DNA from: an uncultured Gemmatimonadales bacterium
Lineage (GTDB): Bacteria; Gemmatimonadota; Gemmatimonadetes; JACCXV01; JAHWKZ01
Reading direction: 5' to 3'
Length of the DNA: 64,000 nucleotides
NCBI GenBank assembly: GCA_947259315.1
Contig: CAMYLR010000031.1
Span: forward strand, 25,228 to 89,227
Translations under genes and position numbers: made by a program
The notes under the pieces: generated by a model
Told to the model about the DNA's origin: nothing
The model's database searches: none
The model's input: only the letters and a program-made list of their open reading frames with translations
Shown: one piece after another, positions 1 to 9,800 of the stretch
How positions within the stretch are numbered: position 1 is the first letter of the stretch
How the letters are laid out: the number at the start of each line of letters is the position of its first letter

Positions 1-144
1 CGCCGAGATCGGATTGAGTTCGAGGAACTCCTCGTCGTACTCCGCGAACATCGCGTTTAGACGCTCGGACGAGTTTTGGTCGGGGTGCTGACCCCCGGGC
101 ACGGCCACGAGTGCGGCGAGCAGCAAGATTCGGAGATCGATCAC
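1..144 (-). CDS. Secreted DUF885-type protein, N-terminal fragment
   Basis: Only the first 48 codons are in the window and the gene runs off the left edge. It starts with GTG at 144, behind a G-rich stretch that can serve as ribosome site. A hydrophobic segment at residues 4-16 looks like a signal peptide. It is followed by a short acidic helix ending E-F-L-E-L-N-P-I-S-A. That 'EYDEEFLELNPISA' pattern is typical of the mature N terminus of DUF885 proteins, secreted or periplasmic putative metallopeptidases. The family call rests on this short motif only. It is divergent from the SGNH hydrolase at 243. Confidence 0.55.
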   Translation of the reverse strand, partial: MIDLRILLLAALVAVPGGQHPDQNSSERLNAMFAEYDEEFLELNPISA

Positions 145-242
145 GACGCCCCCCCGGTGGCGTTGTAGGTTGTGCGGCTTCTCATGCAAACTAGCTGGGC
201 CGGGCACGTCGAGTCCACGGACCGAGGAGCGGGGCGAAATGG

Positions 243-953
243 ATGCGTAGCCTGATTTTCTGGTCGTTGTTCCCGTTCGTGATACCACAGGCGATCAGGG
301 TTCGAAAGAACGCGCCGAGATTCAACGATGCAGCGGGACCGAACGAGGGTGCGGTCGGTGAAGGACGCGACTACCGCCTCTTGGCGATCGGCGACTCGAT
401 CATATCTGGTGTCGGGGCGACCCGCCTTTCGAAGGCTCTCGTTGGTCAGACATCACTGGCATTGGCGGACGCGCTGGATTGCAGGATCGCCTGGACCGCA
501 CGCGGTCGTACAGGGGCTACTTCTCGAGCACTTCTCGATGAACTCGGTGCGAACGGTTTCCCGACCGAGGCCGATTTCATCGTTTTAAACGTCGGGGTCA
601 ACGACGTCACCTCGCTGGCCACACTCTCGAGCTGGAAGAGAAACCTGACGGAGCTCCTGCGGTTGACATCTGAACACTCCCCGGATGCGATCATCGCCGT
701 GGCCGGGATACCGCCACTCGGTGGTTTCCCGCTCTTGCCCCAACCGATGCGCGCCTTGTTCGGGATGCGCGGTCGGTCGTTCGACTCGGTCGCACGGCGG
801 GTCGTCGCCGAGTTCCCCCAGGCGGTGTTTCTCCCGATCGTGTTCGATACCCGACCCGAGAAGTTCGCGCCTGACGGGTACCACCCTTCCGAGGACGGCT
901 ATCGAGAGTTCGGTCAGGCGGCGGCTGACCGTATTCTCGAGAAGATGCGCTGA
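243..953 (+). CDS. SGNH/GDSL-family hydrolase
   Basis: This is a 236-residue serine hydrolase of the SGNH fold, probably an esterase or lysophospholipase-like enzyme. Block I is GDS at residues 50-52 (nucleophile Ser52). Block III is the N-V-G-V-N-D stretch at 116-121, which supplies the oxyanion Asn. Block V is D-G-Y-H at 211-214, the catalytic Asp/His pair. The N terminus is hydrophobic (residues 4-16), so the protein may be membrane-anchored or exported. The ATG follows a GGAG-like site. Its substrate cannot be told from sequence, and it stands alone between divergent and convergent neighbours. Confidence 0.85.
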   Translation: MRSLIFWSLFPFVIPQAIRVRKNAPRFNDAAGPNEGAVGEGRDYRLLAIGDSIISGVGATRLSKALVGQTSLALADALDCRIAWTARGRTGATSRALLDELGANGFPTEADFIVLNVGVNDVTSLATLSSWKRNLTELLRLTSEHSPDAIIAVAGIPPLGGFPLLPQPMRALFGMRGRSFDSVARRVVAEFPQAVFLPIVFDTRPEKFAPDGYHPSEDGYREFGQAAADRILEKMR

Positions 954-966
954 TATCGAGCGACGG

Positions 967-1530
967 TTAGAGCGGGAGCACCGTCCTTCCGTAGAGCTCG
1001 TTCCAGATCTGGACGATAGAGCCATACATCGCCGACAACCCGACGAAAATCCCCTCCCAACCAGCGACGAGGCCGATCGTTGCATTACCGGTCCAGTCAC
1101 GCACGGCGAGCAAGAAGAACAGGATCGTTAGGCTCAGGAACACCGTTTGGAGATTGCGAGTGAGCTTTAGCGTACCGATAAACATCAAGCCGGTGAAAAC
1201 GCCCCAAGCGAACAGATACCAACCCATCGCCGTCTCGCTCGCAGCCGGGACACCGGTCCACTTTGGAAAGACGATGAGCGCGACGAGCGTAAGCCAAAAG
1301 AGACCGTAGGAGCTGAAGGCGGTCGCGCCGAACGTGTTGTTCTTCTTGAACTCCATGATGCCGGCGATGACTTGGGCGATACCGCCGTAGAACACACCCA
1401 TCGCGAGGATCATCGTGTTCATCTCGAAGAAACCGGCGTTGTGGATGTTGAGCAGTACGGTGGTCATGCCGAAGGCCATGAGGCCCAGCGGCGCGGGGTT
1501 GGCGATCGACTCGCCTGACGGCTCGGTCAT
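967..1530 (-). CDS. satP: Acetate/succinate uptake transporter, GPR1/FUN34/YaaH (SatP) family
   Basis: This is a 187-residue inner-membrane protein with six predicted hydrophobic segments, the usual size of SatP. The family signature N-P-A-P-L-G-L lies at residues 11-17, just before the first helix. Family members import acetate or succinate with protons. It sits beside the PFOR/KOR/Rnf cluster, so imported acetate could enter the acetyl-CoA/pyruvate node that PFOR handles. That link is inference from neighbourhood only. It converges on the SGNH gene with a 13-nt gap. Confidence 0.9.
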   Translation of the reverse strand: MTEPSGESIANPAPLGLMAFGMTTVLLNIHNAGFFEMNTMILAMGVFYGGIAQVIAGIMEFKKNNTFGATAFSSYGLFWLTLVALIVFPKWTGVPAASETAMGWYLFAWGVFTGLMFIGTLKLTRNLQTVFLSLTILFFLLAVRDWTGNATIGLVAGWEGIFVGLSAMYGSIVQIWNELYGRTVLPL

Positions 1531-1623
1531 GTAAGGGGGATTCCTTCCTTATTTAGCAAGCTGGGGTAACCAACTGATACACGATCCTGTTGCACGACGC
1601 CAGGAAAAACGGTGATTACGTCG

Positions 1624-1629
1624 TATACT
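1624..1629 (+). promoter_or_regulatory. -10-like hexamer TATACT, leaderless-start candidate
   Basis: TATACT ends exactly 6 nt before the ATG at 1636, and no Shine-Dalgarno is present. The same geometry recurs at five other genes in the window. No clear -35 is visible at 17 nt. Confidence 0.4.
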
Positions 1630-1635
1630 TGAAGT

Positions 1636-2085
1636 ATGCGACAGGTCCTCCGTCCGCCACGGTTGGCGATCCTCTACTTGGTTATCGCTTGGATCGTCGA
1701 CTACGTGCTATCGAGCCCGGCGGTGATATCGATCGGGTACCGCTTCTGGCTCAGCCTGGTGATCGTTGGTGGAGGGGTGTGGCTTTCCTACCGCACCGTG
1801 AAGTTGTTCGAGCGCGCCGGAACGACCCACAAGCTATCCGGCGAGAGCACCGCGCTCGTCATCGAGGGGCCGTTTCGGTGGAGCCGCAACCCGCTGTACC
1901 TGGGTCTCACGCTGATCGTGCTCGGGATCGCAATCTACGGTGGATCGGTGCCCTTTCTGCTGGTCCCGGTGGTGTTCTTCCTGACCCTCAATTTCGGATT
2001 CGTCCCGTGGGAGGAGGGACGGCTCGAGACGACGTTTGGCGACCCGTACCGGGCGTATCTGCAGGAGGTTCGGCGGTGGCTCTGA
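1636..2085 (+). CDS. Membrane isoprenylcysteine methyltransferase-like (ICMT) protein
   Basis: This is a 149-residue multi-span membrane protein. The C-terminal half carries the ICMT/PEMT-like SAM signature: G-P-F-R-W-S-R-N-P-L-Y-L-G, then W-E-E-x-x-L-E and the Y-R-x-Y-L-x-x-V-R-R-W close. Bacterial members of this family are mostly uncharacterised methyltransferases of lipids or small molecules. A second ICMT-like gene lies at 30388. The ATG has no ribosome site but follows a -10-like box at the leaderless distance. Confidence 0.8.
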   Translation: MRQVLRPPRLAILYLVIAWIVDYVLSSPAVISIGYRFWLSLVIVGGGVWLSYRTVKLFERAGTTHKLSGESTALVIEGPFRWSRNPLYLGLTLIVLGIAIYGGSVPFLLVPVVFFLTLNFGFVPWEEGRLETTFGDPYRAYLQEVRRWL

Positions 2086-2143
2086 ATCGGTCCCGGATTG
2101 AAGGGAAATCCCCTACATGTTTTTGGTGCTCCTCCCTGCTTTC

Positions 2144-2200
2144 TTGAGGGCCGTCTAACCGGTACCATTAATAGATGAGAATACATCTTGCGTGTAGTCT
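2144..2200 (+). promoter_or_regulatory. Probable promoter region of the kor-rnf operon
   Basis: The 124-nt gap before korA is the only sizeable non-coding space upstream of the 15-kb operon, so its promoter should lie here. Two weak candidates are visible. One is TTGAGG (2144-2149) with TTAATA (2168-2173) at an 18-nt spacing. The other is TAGTCT (2195-2200), 9 nt before the GTG start, which would give an almost leaderless transcript. Confidence 0.3.
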
Positions 2201-2209
2201 GCGTGGACG

Positions 2210-4132
2210 GTGACGACCAAAGCGCAAACCGAGGCCGCGCGCGCCGTTCCTAGCGACAGCGGCGAGCCGCGTTACGAAGTCTTCGAGCTCCCCGAGCACA
2301 CGGTCGAGATCGTGTCCGATTCGGGAGAAGGCGCGCAGAAGTGCGGCCAGATCCTGGGTGCGGTAACGGCCAAGATGGGGAACGGCGTCTGGACGGTCGA
2401 GATCATCCCCGCCGAAATCGAGCCGCCACCTCGTAGCCCGGCCGGCGGCAGTGGCAACCGCGTGCGGATCGGTTCCGAGCCCGTGACAAACTGGGGTGAC
2501 GAGACACAGCTCATGGTAGCGTTCAACGAGCAAGTCCTGATGGGACGCCATCGTTTGAACGCGCTCGCCGACGATGCCACGATCCTGCTCGAAAACATCT
2601 GGGCCGACCATCCCGACGAAACGATTCGGGCCGCGTGGCAAGAAGCGCAGAGCGAGCTCGAAAAGACGAACTACCGGATCATCGAAGTTCCGATGCAGGA
2701 GCAGTGTCTGACCGTCGTCGAGGATCCGCGTCGCGGCAAGAACATGTTCGTGCTCGGTATGCTGGCCTGGATCTACGATCGTGATCTCGATCTGTGTCGC
2801 GATCAGATAGCGCACGCGTTTCGCAAGAAGTCGGAAGAGATCTACAAGCGCAACGTCGAGCTGCTCGAGCTCGGGTACGGCTGGGCCGAGGAGAACCTCG
2901 ATTTCCGGATTCATATTCCGGCGCAACCGACGACCGATCCGATGGTGGTCATGAACGGCAACGAAGCGGTTGCGCTGGGCGCGATCGCCGCTGGGATGGA
3001 GTTGGCGGCGATGTACCCGATTACGCCGGCGACGTCAGCGTCGCACGAGCTCGGCGACGTGTTCGAGAAGTTCGGTGGCGTGGTGCACCAGGCCGAGGAC
3101 GAGATCGCCGCCGCCGGCGTCGCGATCGGCGCGTCGTACGCGGGCAAGGTCGCGTACACGATCACGTCGGGCCCGGGGCTGGCGCTAAAGACGGAGTTCT
3201 TGGGGTTGGCGGTGATGATCGAGATGCCGCTGGTGGTGGTCGACGTACAGCGCGGCGGACCCGCTACAGGATTGCCGACCAAGGTTGAGCAGTCGGACCT
3301 GTTGGCGGCGATCTTTGGTCAGCCGGGCGACGCGCCGCACGTCGTCATGGCGCCGGCCACCATAGAAGAGTGTTTTCACGTCATGGTCACGGCGCGGCGC
3401 ATCGCGGAGACGTTTCGCACCGTGGTCATCGTGCTGTCGGATGCCAACCTGGCGACCGGGGTACAGCCGTTCCGACGCCCCGAGCTCGATCCCGCATGGG
3501 TGGCGGCGCCACCCGACCTGAGCCCGGTTCCGGAGGGATTGAAACCCTACGATTGGGATGCGAAAACGGGGTTGTCACGACGGTTTGTGCCCGGTCAGCC
3601 AGGTGGCATGTACACCGTTACGGGATTGGCGCACGATGAATCGAGCCGAGTCGCGTACAGCTCGGCGGTGCATCAGCGCTCTTCGACGATGCGCAGCCGC
3701 AAGATCGCGGTGCTCCAGAGCACGCTCAATCCGCCGGAGGTGTACGGGGACGACAGCGGTGAGTTGTTGGTCGTCGGGTGGGGCAGCACCAGGGGCGCGA
3801 TCGAAGAAGCGGTCGATCGTTTGCGAGCCGAGGGGATGAGCGTCTCGTCGCTTCACCTAAGCTTCCTCTCTCCGCTCGAGCCGGGTATCAAGGAGATCTT
3901 CAGTCGGTTCGAGAAGGTGATGACGGTCGAGATCAACTATAGCGATGACCCGGACGCGCCATACATCAACGAAGAGAACCGCCGCCGCGGACAGCTGGCG
4001 TGGTTGCTCCGAGCGCAGACGCTCTACGACGTCGATTGTTGGACGCGAGTGCTCGGCGAGCCGCTGCGACCGAGAGCGATCGCTAACGCGATCCGGCAGC
4101 GAATAGAAACCGTGGAAGGAGACATAGCGTGA
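2210..4132 (+). CDS. korA: 2-oxoglutarate:ferredoxin oxidoreductase, fused gamma-alpha subunit
   Basis: KorA with KorB interconverts 2-oxoglutarate and CoA with succinyl-CoA and CO2, using ferredoxin as electron carrier. At 640 residues it has the fused layout: a gamma domain (about 20-200) followed by the alpha domain, with Y-P-I-T-P-A-T-S-A-S at about 270 and the T-S-G-P-G-L-A-L-K and R-G-G-P-A-T-G-L-P-T-K motifs that follow. This matches the oxygen-tolerant KorA type of mycobacteria. The GTG start is the first possible one, after an in-frame stop at 2195. The stop overlaps korB as GTGA, so the two are translationally coupled. Use of another 2-oxoacid is possible but less likely. Confidence 0.92.
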   Translation: MTTKAQTEAARAVPSDSGEPRYEVFELPEHTVEIVSDSGEGAQKCGQILGAVTAKMGNGVWTVEIIPAEIEPPPRSPAGGSGNRVRIGSEPVTNWGDETQLMVAFNEQVLMGRHRLNALADDATILLENIWADHPDETIRAAWQEAQSELEKTNYRIIEVPMQEQCLTVVEDPRRGKNMFVLGMLAWIYDRDLDLCRDQIAHAFRKKSEEIYKRNVELLELGYGWAEENLDFRIHIPAQPTTDPMVVMNGNEAVALGAIAAGMELAAMYPITPATSASHELGDVFEKFGGVVHQAEDEIAAAGVAIGASYAGKVAYTITSGPGLALKTEFLGLAVMIEMPLVVVDVQRGGPATGLPTKVEQSDLLAAIFGQPGDAPHVVMAPATIEECFHVMVTARRIAETFRTVVIVLSDANLATGVQPFRRPELDPAWVAAPPDLSPVPEGLKPYDWDAKTGLSRRFVPGQPGGMYTVTGLAHDESSRVAYSSAVHQRSSTMRSRKIAVLQSTLNPPEVYGDDSGELLVVGWGSTRGAIEEAVDRLRAEGMSVSSLHLSFLSPLEPGIKEIFSRFEKVMTVEINYSDDPDAPYINEENRRRGQLAWLLRAQTLYDVDCWTRVLGEPLRPRAIANAIRQRIETVEGDIA

Positions 4133-5082
4133 CGATCCCAGTCAATTCGCTGTTGCAGTGCGCGTTGGACGACGAGCGGGTATTCGAGCGCTCGGATTAC
4201 GAGGGACCGGTCCCGCGCTGGTGCGCGGGTTGCGGCGATCATTCGGTCTTGGCGGCCACGCAACGACTGTTGGCGGACGAGCAGTTCCAGCCCGAAACGA
4301 CGGTATTTGTCTCCGGGATCGGGTGCTCGAGCCGGTTCCCGCACTACCTGAAGACGTATGGTTTTCATGGCCTCCACGGCCGGGCGCTGCCGGTCGCTAC
4401 CGGGATCAAGCTCCATCGGCCCGACCTCGACGTGTTCGTCGTCATGGGCGACGGTGACTGCACGTCGATCGGGGCCGGCCACTGGGTTCACGCCACCCGC
4501 TACAACATGGACATGGTGGCGTTGATGCTCGACAACAACATCTATGGGCTGACCAAGAATCAGACTTCGCCCACGACGCCGCAGGGGTATCCGAGCAACA
4601 CACAGCCCCGAGGCAGCTGGTTGCCGGCGCTCAACCCGGTCGAGGCGACGCTAGGCATTACCAACGCATCGTTCGTGGCCCAGACCGCGGAGTGGATTCC
4701 GCCGCATCTGTTTGCCACCATTAAGGCGGCGTACCACCACGACGGCTTCGCGTTCGTGCGGATTCTGCAACGCTGCCCCAAGTACACCGCGCCGTTGTTC
4801 GAAGAGGGGCTCAAGAACCCCGACTCGATCGAGTTGTTGGTCCACGAAGACGGGGTCATGGTCGACGGTCTCGAAAACGTCTACAAGAACCAAGTGCGTC
4901 ACGATCCCGGCGATATCCACGCCGCTCGTAGATTGGCTGAGGAGGACGGGCGGACGCGGCTCGGTGTCTTTTTCCGTGACGAGTCACGTCCGCGGTACGA
5001 GGAGACTCGCCACCTGCAGGCGATCACCGCCGAGGAGAAGGTTACGCGTCTATCGGAGGAGTTGGATCTGCATGCCGTCTGA
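4129..5082 (+). CDS. korB: 2-oxoglutarate:ferredoxin oxidoreductase, beta subunit
   Basis: KorB binds thiamine diphosphate and one [4Fe-4S] cluster. The 317-residue protein shows cluster ligands in W-C-A-G-C-G-D-H (Cys32, Cys35), G-I-G-C-S (Cys66) and Q-R-C-P (Cys216). The TPP/Mg motif runs from G-D-G-D at 107-110 to N-N-I-Y-G-L-T-K at 136-143, followed by the Q-T-S-P-T stretch typical of this family. It starts with GTG inside the korA stop and overlaps the next gene by 11 nt. Together with korA it forms the catalytic heterodimer. Confidence 0.93.
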   Translation: MTIPVNSLLQCALDDERVFERSDYEGPVPRWCAGCGDHSVLAATQRLLADEQFQPETTVFVSGIGCSSRFPHYLKTYGFHGLHGRALPVATGIKLHRPDLDVFVVMGDGDCTSIGAGHWVHATRYNMDMVALMLDNNIYGLTKNQTSPTTPQGYPSNTQPRGSWLPALNPVEATLGITNASFVAQTAEWIPPHLFATIKAAYHHDGFAFVRILQRCPKYTAPLFEEGLKNPDSIELLVHEDGVMVDGLENVYKNQVRHDPGDIHAARRLAEEDGRTRLGVFFRDESRPRYEETRHLQAITAEEKVTRLSEELDLHAV

Positions 5083-6018
5083 CGAACGGATCGAGCAAGC
5101 ACTCTCGGCGTTTGAGCCGCCACGGGTCGCGTTTCAGTCTGCGATCGCGACGACGATCGGTGAGCTCGACGCGATGCTCGCGGCGGGGTCTGCGGGCGAG
5201 GGTGAAGCGTCTGAGCGGGCTGCGTCCGAGCTGGGCCGGTTTGCAGCTGGACATATCGACGCGGAGCGGTTCGCCGCGCTTGTGACAGAAGACTCGCGCC
5301 TCGATCCGGTCGCAGCCGAGGCGGTCGGTCGGGCGCGCAAAGTGCTAACCGAGATCGAGGCCCGGAAGCCTAGAGATTACTGCGTTCGGGTCGCGTCCGG
5401 AGAAGACCTAGTGACCAAGGTCGCGGCGGCGTGGGCCGATTTTGGACGCGTGTTTGGCACCGCGCGGCTGGTCGAAGCTGCGCGCAAAGGCCAGTACCGC
5501 TTGCCCAATCACGAGCCCCTGATGTCGTCGTGTCCGTTCCCACAATGGAGCCGCGCCGAGCGAGCCCTGACACCGCCATTGATTGTCGACGTCGACGGCG
5601 ACGCATTGCAGGTCGACGGCTTGGCCAAGTTCCTCGACGGTGCGGCCAAGATCGTGCTGCTGGTGCGCGGCGATTCGCCGCCAGCGCCGTTGGCGCGGCT
5701 GGTGAGCCCGAGCGTGTTTATCGCTCAGACCGATGACATCGATGCGCTCGATCGAGCGCGCGGTACGCCAGGGCCGGCGATCGTTGCGGTGGTAAAGAGG
5801 ATGGCCCGCGCGCCGCGCGCGGTCCGGTATCCGCTTTTCGACAGGCCGAGGACCTGGGTCATCTGCGGGTGTTGATCGCGATGGCTGAGACCGGAGCGAT
5901 CGCGCCGGCCACCGCGGCCGGTGGCACCAACGGTGACGAAGCGCCGGCCGAGCCGGCTGATCGGCTCGCCGCATGGCTGCTTCAGCAGGCAGATATACCG
6001 ACCGAGGAGCCGTCGTGA
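5072..6018 (+). CDS. Unknown protein X of the kor-rnf operon, read through a -1 frameshift
   Basis: No family was recognised. It starts at ATG 5072 behind GGAGGA, overlapping korB by 11 nt. Read without a shift it ends at 5875 (267 residues), with an unnatural tail after A-I-V-A-V-V-K. Switching to the -1 frame at AAG 5795-5797 gives a natural sequence (A-F-R-Q-A-E-D-L-G-H-L, then an Ala/Pro linker and a short helix). That frame ends at TGA 6018, which forms a GTGA overlap with rnfB like the other junctions. The product would be about 315 residues, soluble and acidic, with an alpha/beta pattern around I-V-L-L-V-R-G-D. Its position between korB and rnfB suggests an assembly or electron-coupling partner (inference). 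A sequencing indel is the alternative to recoding. Confidence 0.6.
5794..5825 (+). promoter_or_regulatory. Candidate -1 frameshift site: A-AAG slip plus stem-loop
   Basis: The tetramer A-AAG (5794-5797) is followed after 5 nt by a strong hairpin. Bases 5803-5812 pair with 5816-5825 in nine of ten positions, all G-C, around a CCG loop. A shift here joins the two halves of protein X. Confidence 0.45.
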
Positions 6019-6866
6019 GCCCGGAGACGATTCTCGGTTCGATGGCCATTCTGGGCGGTGTCGGCTTGACGTTTGGTGTCCTGATCGCGCTCGCACACCG
6101 GAAGTTGGCGGTGTGGGAAGACCCGCGCCTCGACGTCGTCGCGGACATGCTGCCGGGTACCAACTGTGGTGCGTGTGGCCTCGGCGGGTGCCGCGCGTTC
6201 GCCGAAGCGACGATCAAGGGTGATATCGAACCCGCGAAGTGCACGACGATGGGACAGGAAGAGCGACACGATGTAGCGCAGTTCCTGGGCATTGAAGCCG
6301 GCGAGGCGGTGGCGCTCGTGGCGCGGTTGCTTTGCGCCGGCGGCTCGGATGTAGCGCCAAGAAAGGCCGATTACTTTGGCGTTGAAAGCTGTGGCGCGGC
6401 GGTGGCGGTTGGTGGTGGTGGCAAAGCGTGTGCGTGGGGGTGTGTCGGGCTGGCCGATTGCGCCGTGGTGTGCGATTTCGATGCGATCTATATGAATGAC
6501 GTCGATCTGCCGGTGGTGGATCTCGACAATTGTACCGCGTGCGGAGATTGCGTGGATGCGTGTCCGCTGGACTTGTTTGTTATCATGCCAGTTGAACATC
6601 ACCTCCTCGTGCAGTGCCGTAACTTGCTCGAGGGGGACGCAGCGACCGACGTATGTTCAGTGGCGTGCAACGCTTGCGAGCGGTGCGTCATGGACGCGGC
6701 CCCCGGTTTGATCGAGATGCAATCCGGCCTGGCGGTCGTCGATTACGACAAGATCGATCTCGCCGAACCGGCGGTGATCGATCGCTGTCCGACCCGATCG
6801 ATCGTGTGGGTCGAAGGCGCACAGTTCCCACTGGAGCGTGAAACCCTAGAGAGTATGGTGGCATGA
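6015..6866 (+). CDS. rnfB: Rnf complex subunit RnfB (ferredoxin-accepting Fe-S protein)
   Basis: RnfB is the entry point for electrons from reduced ferredoxin into Rnf. The 283-residue product has one N-terminal membrane helix (residues 5-27). It then has the Fe4S domain C-G-A-C-G-L-G-G-C with a distal Cys (51, 54, 59, 76) and two ferredoxin-type sites at Cys173/176/179/183 and Cys214/218/221/224. The GTG at 6015 was chosen because GAGGAG lies 5-10 nt upstream, it overlaps the X stop as GTGA, and it puts the helix at the N terminus. An upstream ATG at 5973 would add a poor extension. Cysteine-rich residues 107-153 are an unusual extra stretch. Confidence 0.93.
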   Translation: MSPETILGSMAILGGVGLTFGVLIALAHRKLAVWEDPRLDVVADMLPGTNCGACGLGGCRAFAEATIKGDIEPAKCTTMGQEERHDVAQFLGIEAGEAVALVARLLCAGGSDVAPRKADYFGVESCGAAVAVGGGGKACAWGCVGLADCAVVCDFDAIYMNDVDLPVVDLDNCTACGDCVDACPLDLFVIMPVEHHLLVQCRNLLEGDAATDVCSVACNACERCVMDAAPGLIEMQSGLAVVDYDKIDLAEPAVIDRCPTRSIVWVEGAQFPLERETLESMVA

Positions 6867-9800
6867 TCTTCAAGAAGAAAGCATCGCCGGAAGAAGCACC
6901 GCGGTACCCGGGTATCCGGGAAGCGCTGGACGGTGGCAGCGCGGTCGTCGAGATGGAGACCGCGGCCAGTGAGGGGGCCGGCGCCTATCCGATTACGCCT
7001 TCGACCCAGATGGGCGAGGGTTGGGCGCAAGCTGTGGCGTCGGGCAAGACGAATGTAAATGGCCGCCGGTTGTTGTTCTTCGAGCCGGAGGGTGAGCACG
7101 CCGCTGCTGCGGTGACCGCCGGCATGAGCATGACCGGGTTACGGGCAACCAACTTCTCGAGCGGGCAGGGGATCGCGTACATGCACGAGTCGCTCTACGC
7201 GGCTGCCGGCAAGCGACTCACCTACGTGCTCAACGTCGCCGCCCGGGCGATGACCAAGCACGCGCTCAACGTCCACGCCGGCCACGACGATTACCACGCC
7301 ATCGATGACACCGGCTTCTTCCAGTTCTTTGCCAAGGACGTTCAGTCGGCGGCTGACCTCAACTTGATTGCGCATCGGGTCGCCGAGCTGTCGCTCAACC
7401 CGGGTGTCGTTGCGCAGGACGGTTTCCTCACCAGTCACGTAATCGAGTCGATGTTGCTTCCCGAGCGCGAGCTGGTGAAGGAGTACCTCGGAGACCCGAG
7501 CGACATGATCGAGTCGCCGACCCCCGCGCAGCGGATGGTGTTCGGGAAAGAGCGGCGTCGGATTCCAGAGATGTTCGACCTCGACTACCCGGCGATGCTG
7601 GGCCCCGTGCAGAACCAGGATGCGTACGCTCAGGGCGTTGCCGCGCAACGTCCGTTCTATTTCGATCATGTTCGCGAGATCACCGACGACGCGATGGCCG
7701 AGTTCGCGGCCCTGACGGGTCGACATTACGCCCCGGCCAGCGGCTACCGCATCGAGGACGCCGAGTATGTGCTCGTAGGTCAGGGCTCAGTGGTCGCCAA
7801 CGCGGAGGCGGTGGCCGATCACTTGCGCGACACGCGCGGTATCAAGATCGGTGTTCTCGACCTCATCATGTTCCGCCCGTTCCCGGCTGATCTTGTCACG
7901 CGTCTGCTGCGTGGCAAAAAAGGCGTCACCGTTCTCGAGCGTGTCGACCAGCCATTGGCGGTCGATCCCCCGCTGTTGCGCGAGATCCGCGCTGCCATGT
8001 CTCAAGCGCTCGAGAACGGGCGGGCGGATGAGCCGTTGCCGTATCCGGGGGTGGCGTCGATCACGCTCGACGAGACGCCCGATTTTTACGCTGCCGGGTT
8101 CGGCTTTGGTAGCCGCGACCTGCAACCAGGAGACTTGATCGCGGCGGCTGAGAACATGCTGCCCAAAGGCAGCAAGCGGCGCCATTTCTATCTGGGGATC
8201 GATTTCGTGCGCGTGGACACGCAGCTCCCCAAGCTCCAGCTGTGGCAAGAAGAGTTGCTCGAGGATTACCCGAGGTTGGCCGATTTGACGCTGCCGTCGG
8301 CCGGCGATTTCGATCTCGCCCCGCCGGATTCGATCGCCATACGGATCCACTCGATCGGCGGTTGGGGCGCGATCACGACCGGCAAGAATATCGTCCTGAC
8401 GGCGTTCGAGTTGGCCGGGCTCCACGTGAAGGCGAACCCCAAGTATGGATCCGAGAAGAAGGGCCAGCCGACGACGTTCTACGCCACGCTAGCGCACGAG
8501 CCGATCCGGATAAACGCCGAGCTCAAGCACGTCGATGTGGTGCTCTCGCCGGATCCCAACGTGTTCCGTCACTCCAACCCGCTGGCCGGACTCTCCGAGG
8601 GCGGTGTGTTTGTGATCCAGAGCGACCGCCCGGTCGAGGAAGTGTGGCGGTCGCTACCGGTCCCCGCCCGGCGCGACGTTCGCGAGCGACAGCTCAAGGT
8701 CTTTGCGGTGGACGGGTTTACGATCGCAACCGAGGAGGCGAGCGATCCTGAGCTCAGGTATCGGATGCAGGGAGCGGCGTTCATGGGAGCGTTCTTCGCC
8801 GCGTCGCCGTTCCTCGAGCGTGAGAACCTGACAGAGGAGCGGTTGTTCGAGGGGATCCGGGCCCAGCTCGAGGAGAAGTTCGGCAAGCTGGGTGAGCGCG
8901 TCGTCGACGATAACTACCGGGTCATTCGGCGCGGCTTTGATGAGGTACACGAGGTACCGGCCCTCGACGAAGAGGAGCTGGTCGACCTGGTCAGCGAACC
9001 GTCAAAGGCGAGCCACGTCCCGATGCTGATGGATGTGCCGAACGCGGCCGACGGGATCGGCAACCCAGGTCGGTTCTTCGAGCAAGTTTGCGGCCTCTGT
9101 CTGGTAGGCGAAGACGTGATCGCCGATCCGTTCACGGCGATCAGCGCGATGCCGGCGGCGTCGAGCACGATCCGCGACATGACCGATATCCGGTTCGAGG
9201 TGCCCGACTTCGTGGCCGACCGTTGCACGGGGTGCAGCCAATGCTGGGTCCAGTGCCCCGACGCGGCGATACCGGGGCTCGTCAACACGGCCGAGGACGT
9301 GTGGAACGCGGCGATCGATACGGCCACCAACGGTCGTTCGCTGCCGCGGATTCGTCAGCTCGCAAAACCGCTCGCCAGCGAGTCGCAAAAGCTGCTCAAA
9401 GGGATGGAGTTTCATGGGTTTGGCGAAGTCGCCTCGGCGGCGTACCGAAACATCGTAGCCAAGCTCGGTTGGGATGCCGATCGCCGAGCGCAGCTGGATG
9501 AGGAGTTTGCCGCCGTCTACTCGATCCTGTCGGAGCTTCCGCTGGCCAAGACGGTGCCGTTCTTTGATGTCCCCGAATCGAAGGAGAAGGGCAGCGGCGG
9601 GTTGTTGTCGATCACCATCAACCCGGAGACGTGCAAAGGGTGCAACATCTGCGTCGACGTCTGTCCCGAAGAGGCGCTGGTCACCGTCAAGCAAGACACC
9701 GAGATCGTCGAGCGGTTGCGGCGCAACTGGGAGCTGTGGCAGCTCCTCCCGGACACCGATGATCGGTACATCAACATTCGCGATCTCGAGCAGGGGATCG

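Noticed and set aside
1590..2147. Open frame overlapping the ICMT-like gene at 1636
   Set aside because: The sequence is Arg/Gly-rich shadow; the 1636 frame has membrane helices and the SAM signature.
2168..2926. Open frame of 252 codons antisense to korA
   Set aside because: Arg/Asp-rich shadow composition with no recognisable domain, opposite the conserved gamma domain of KorA.
5973..6014. Longer N terminus for RnfB from ATG 5973
   Set aside because: It adds a polar stretch before the membrane helix and has no ribosome site; GTG 6015 has GAGGAG and the GTGA overlap.
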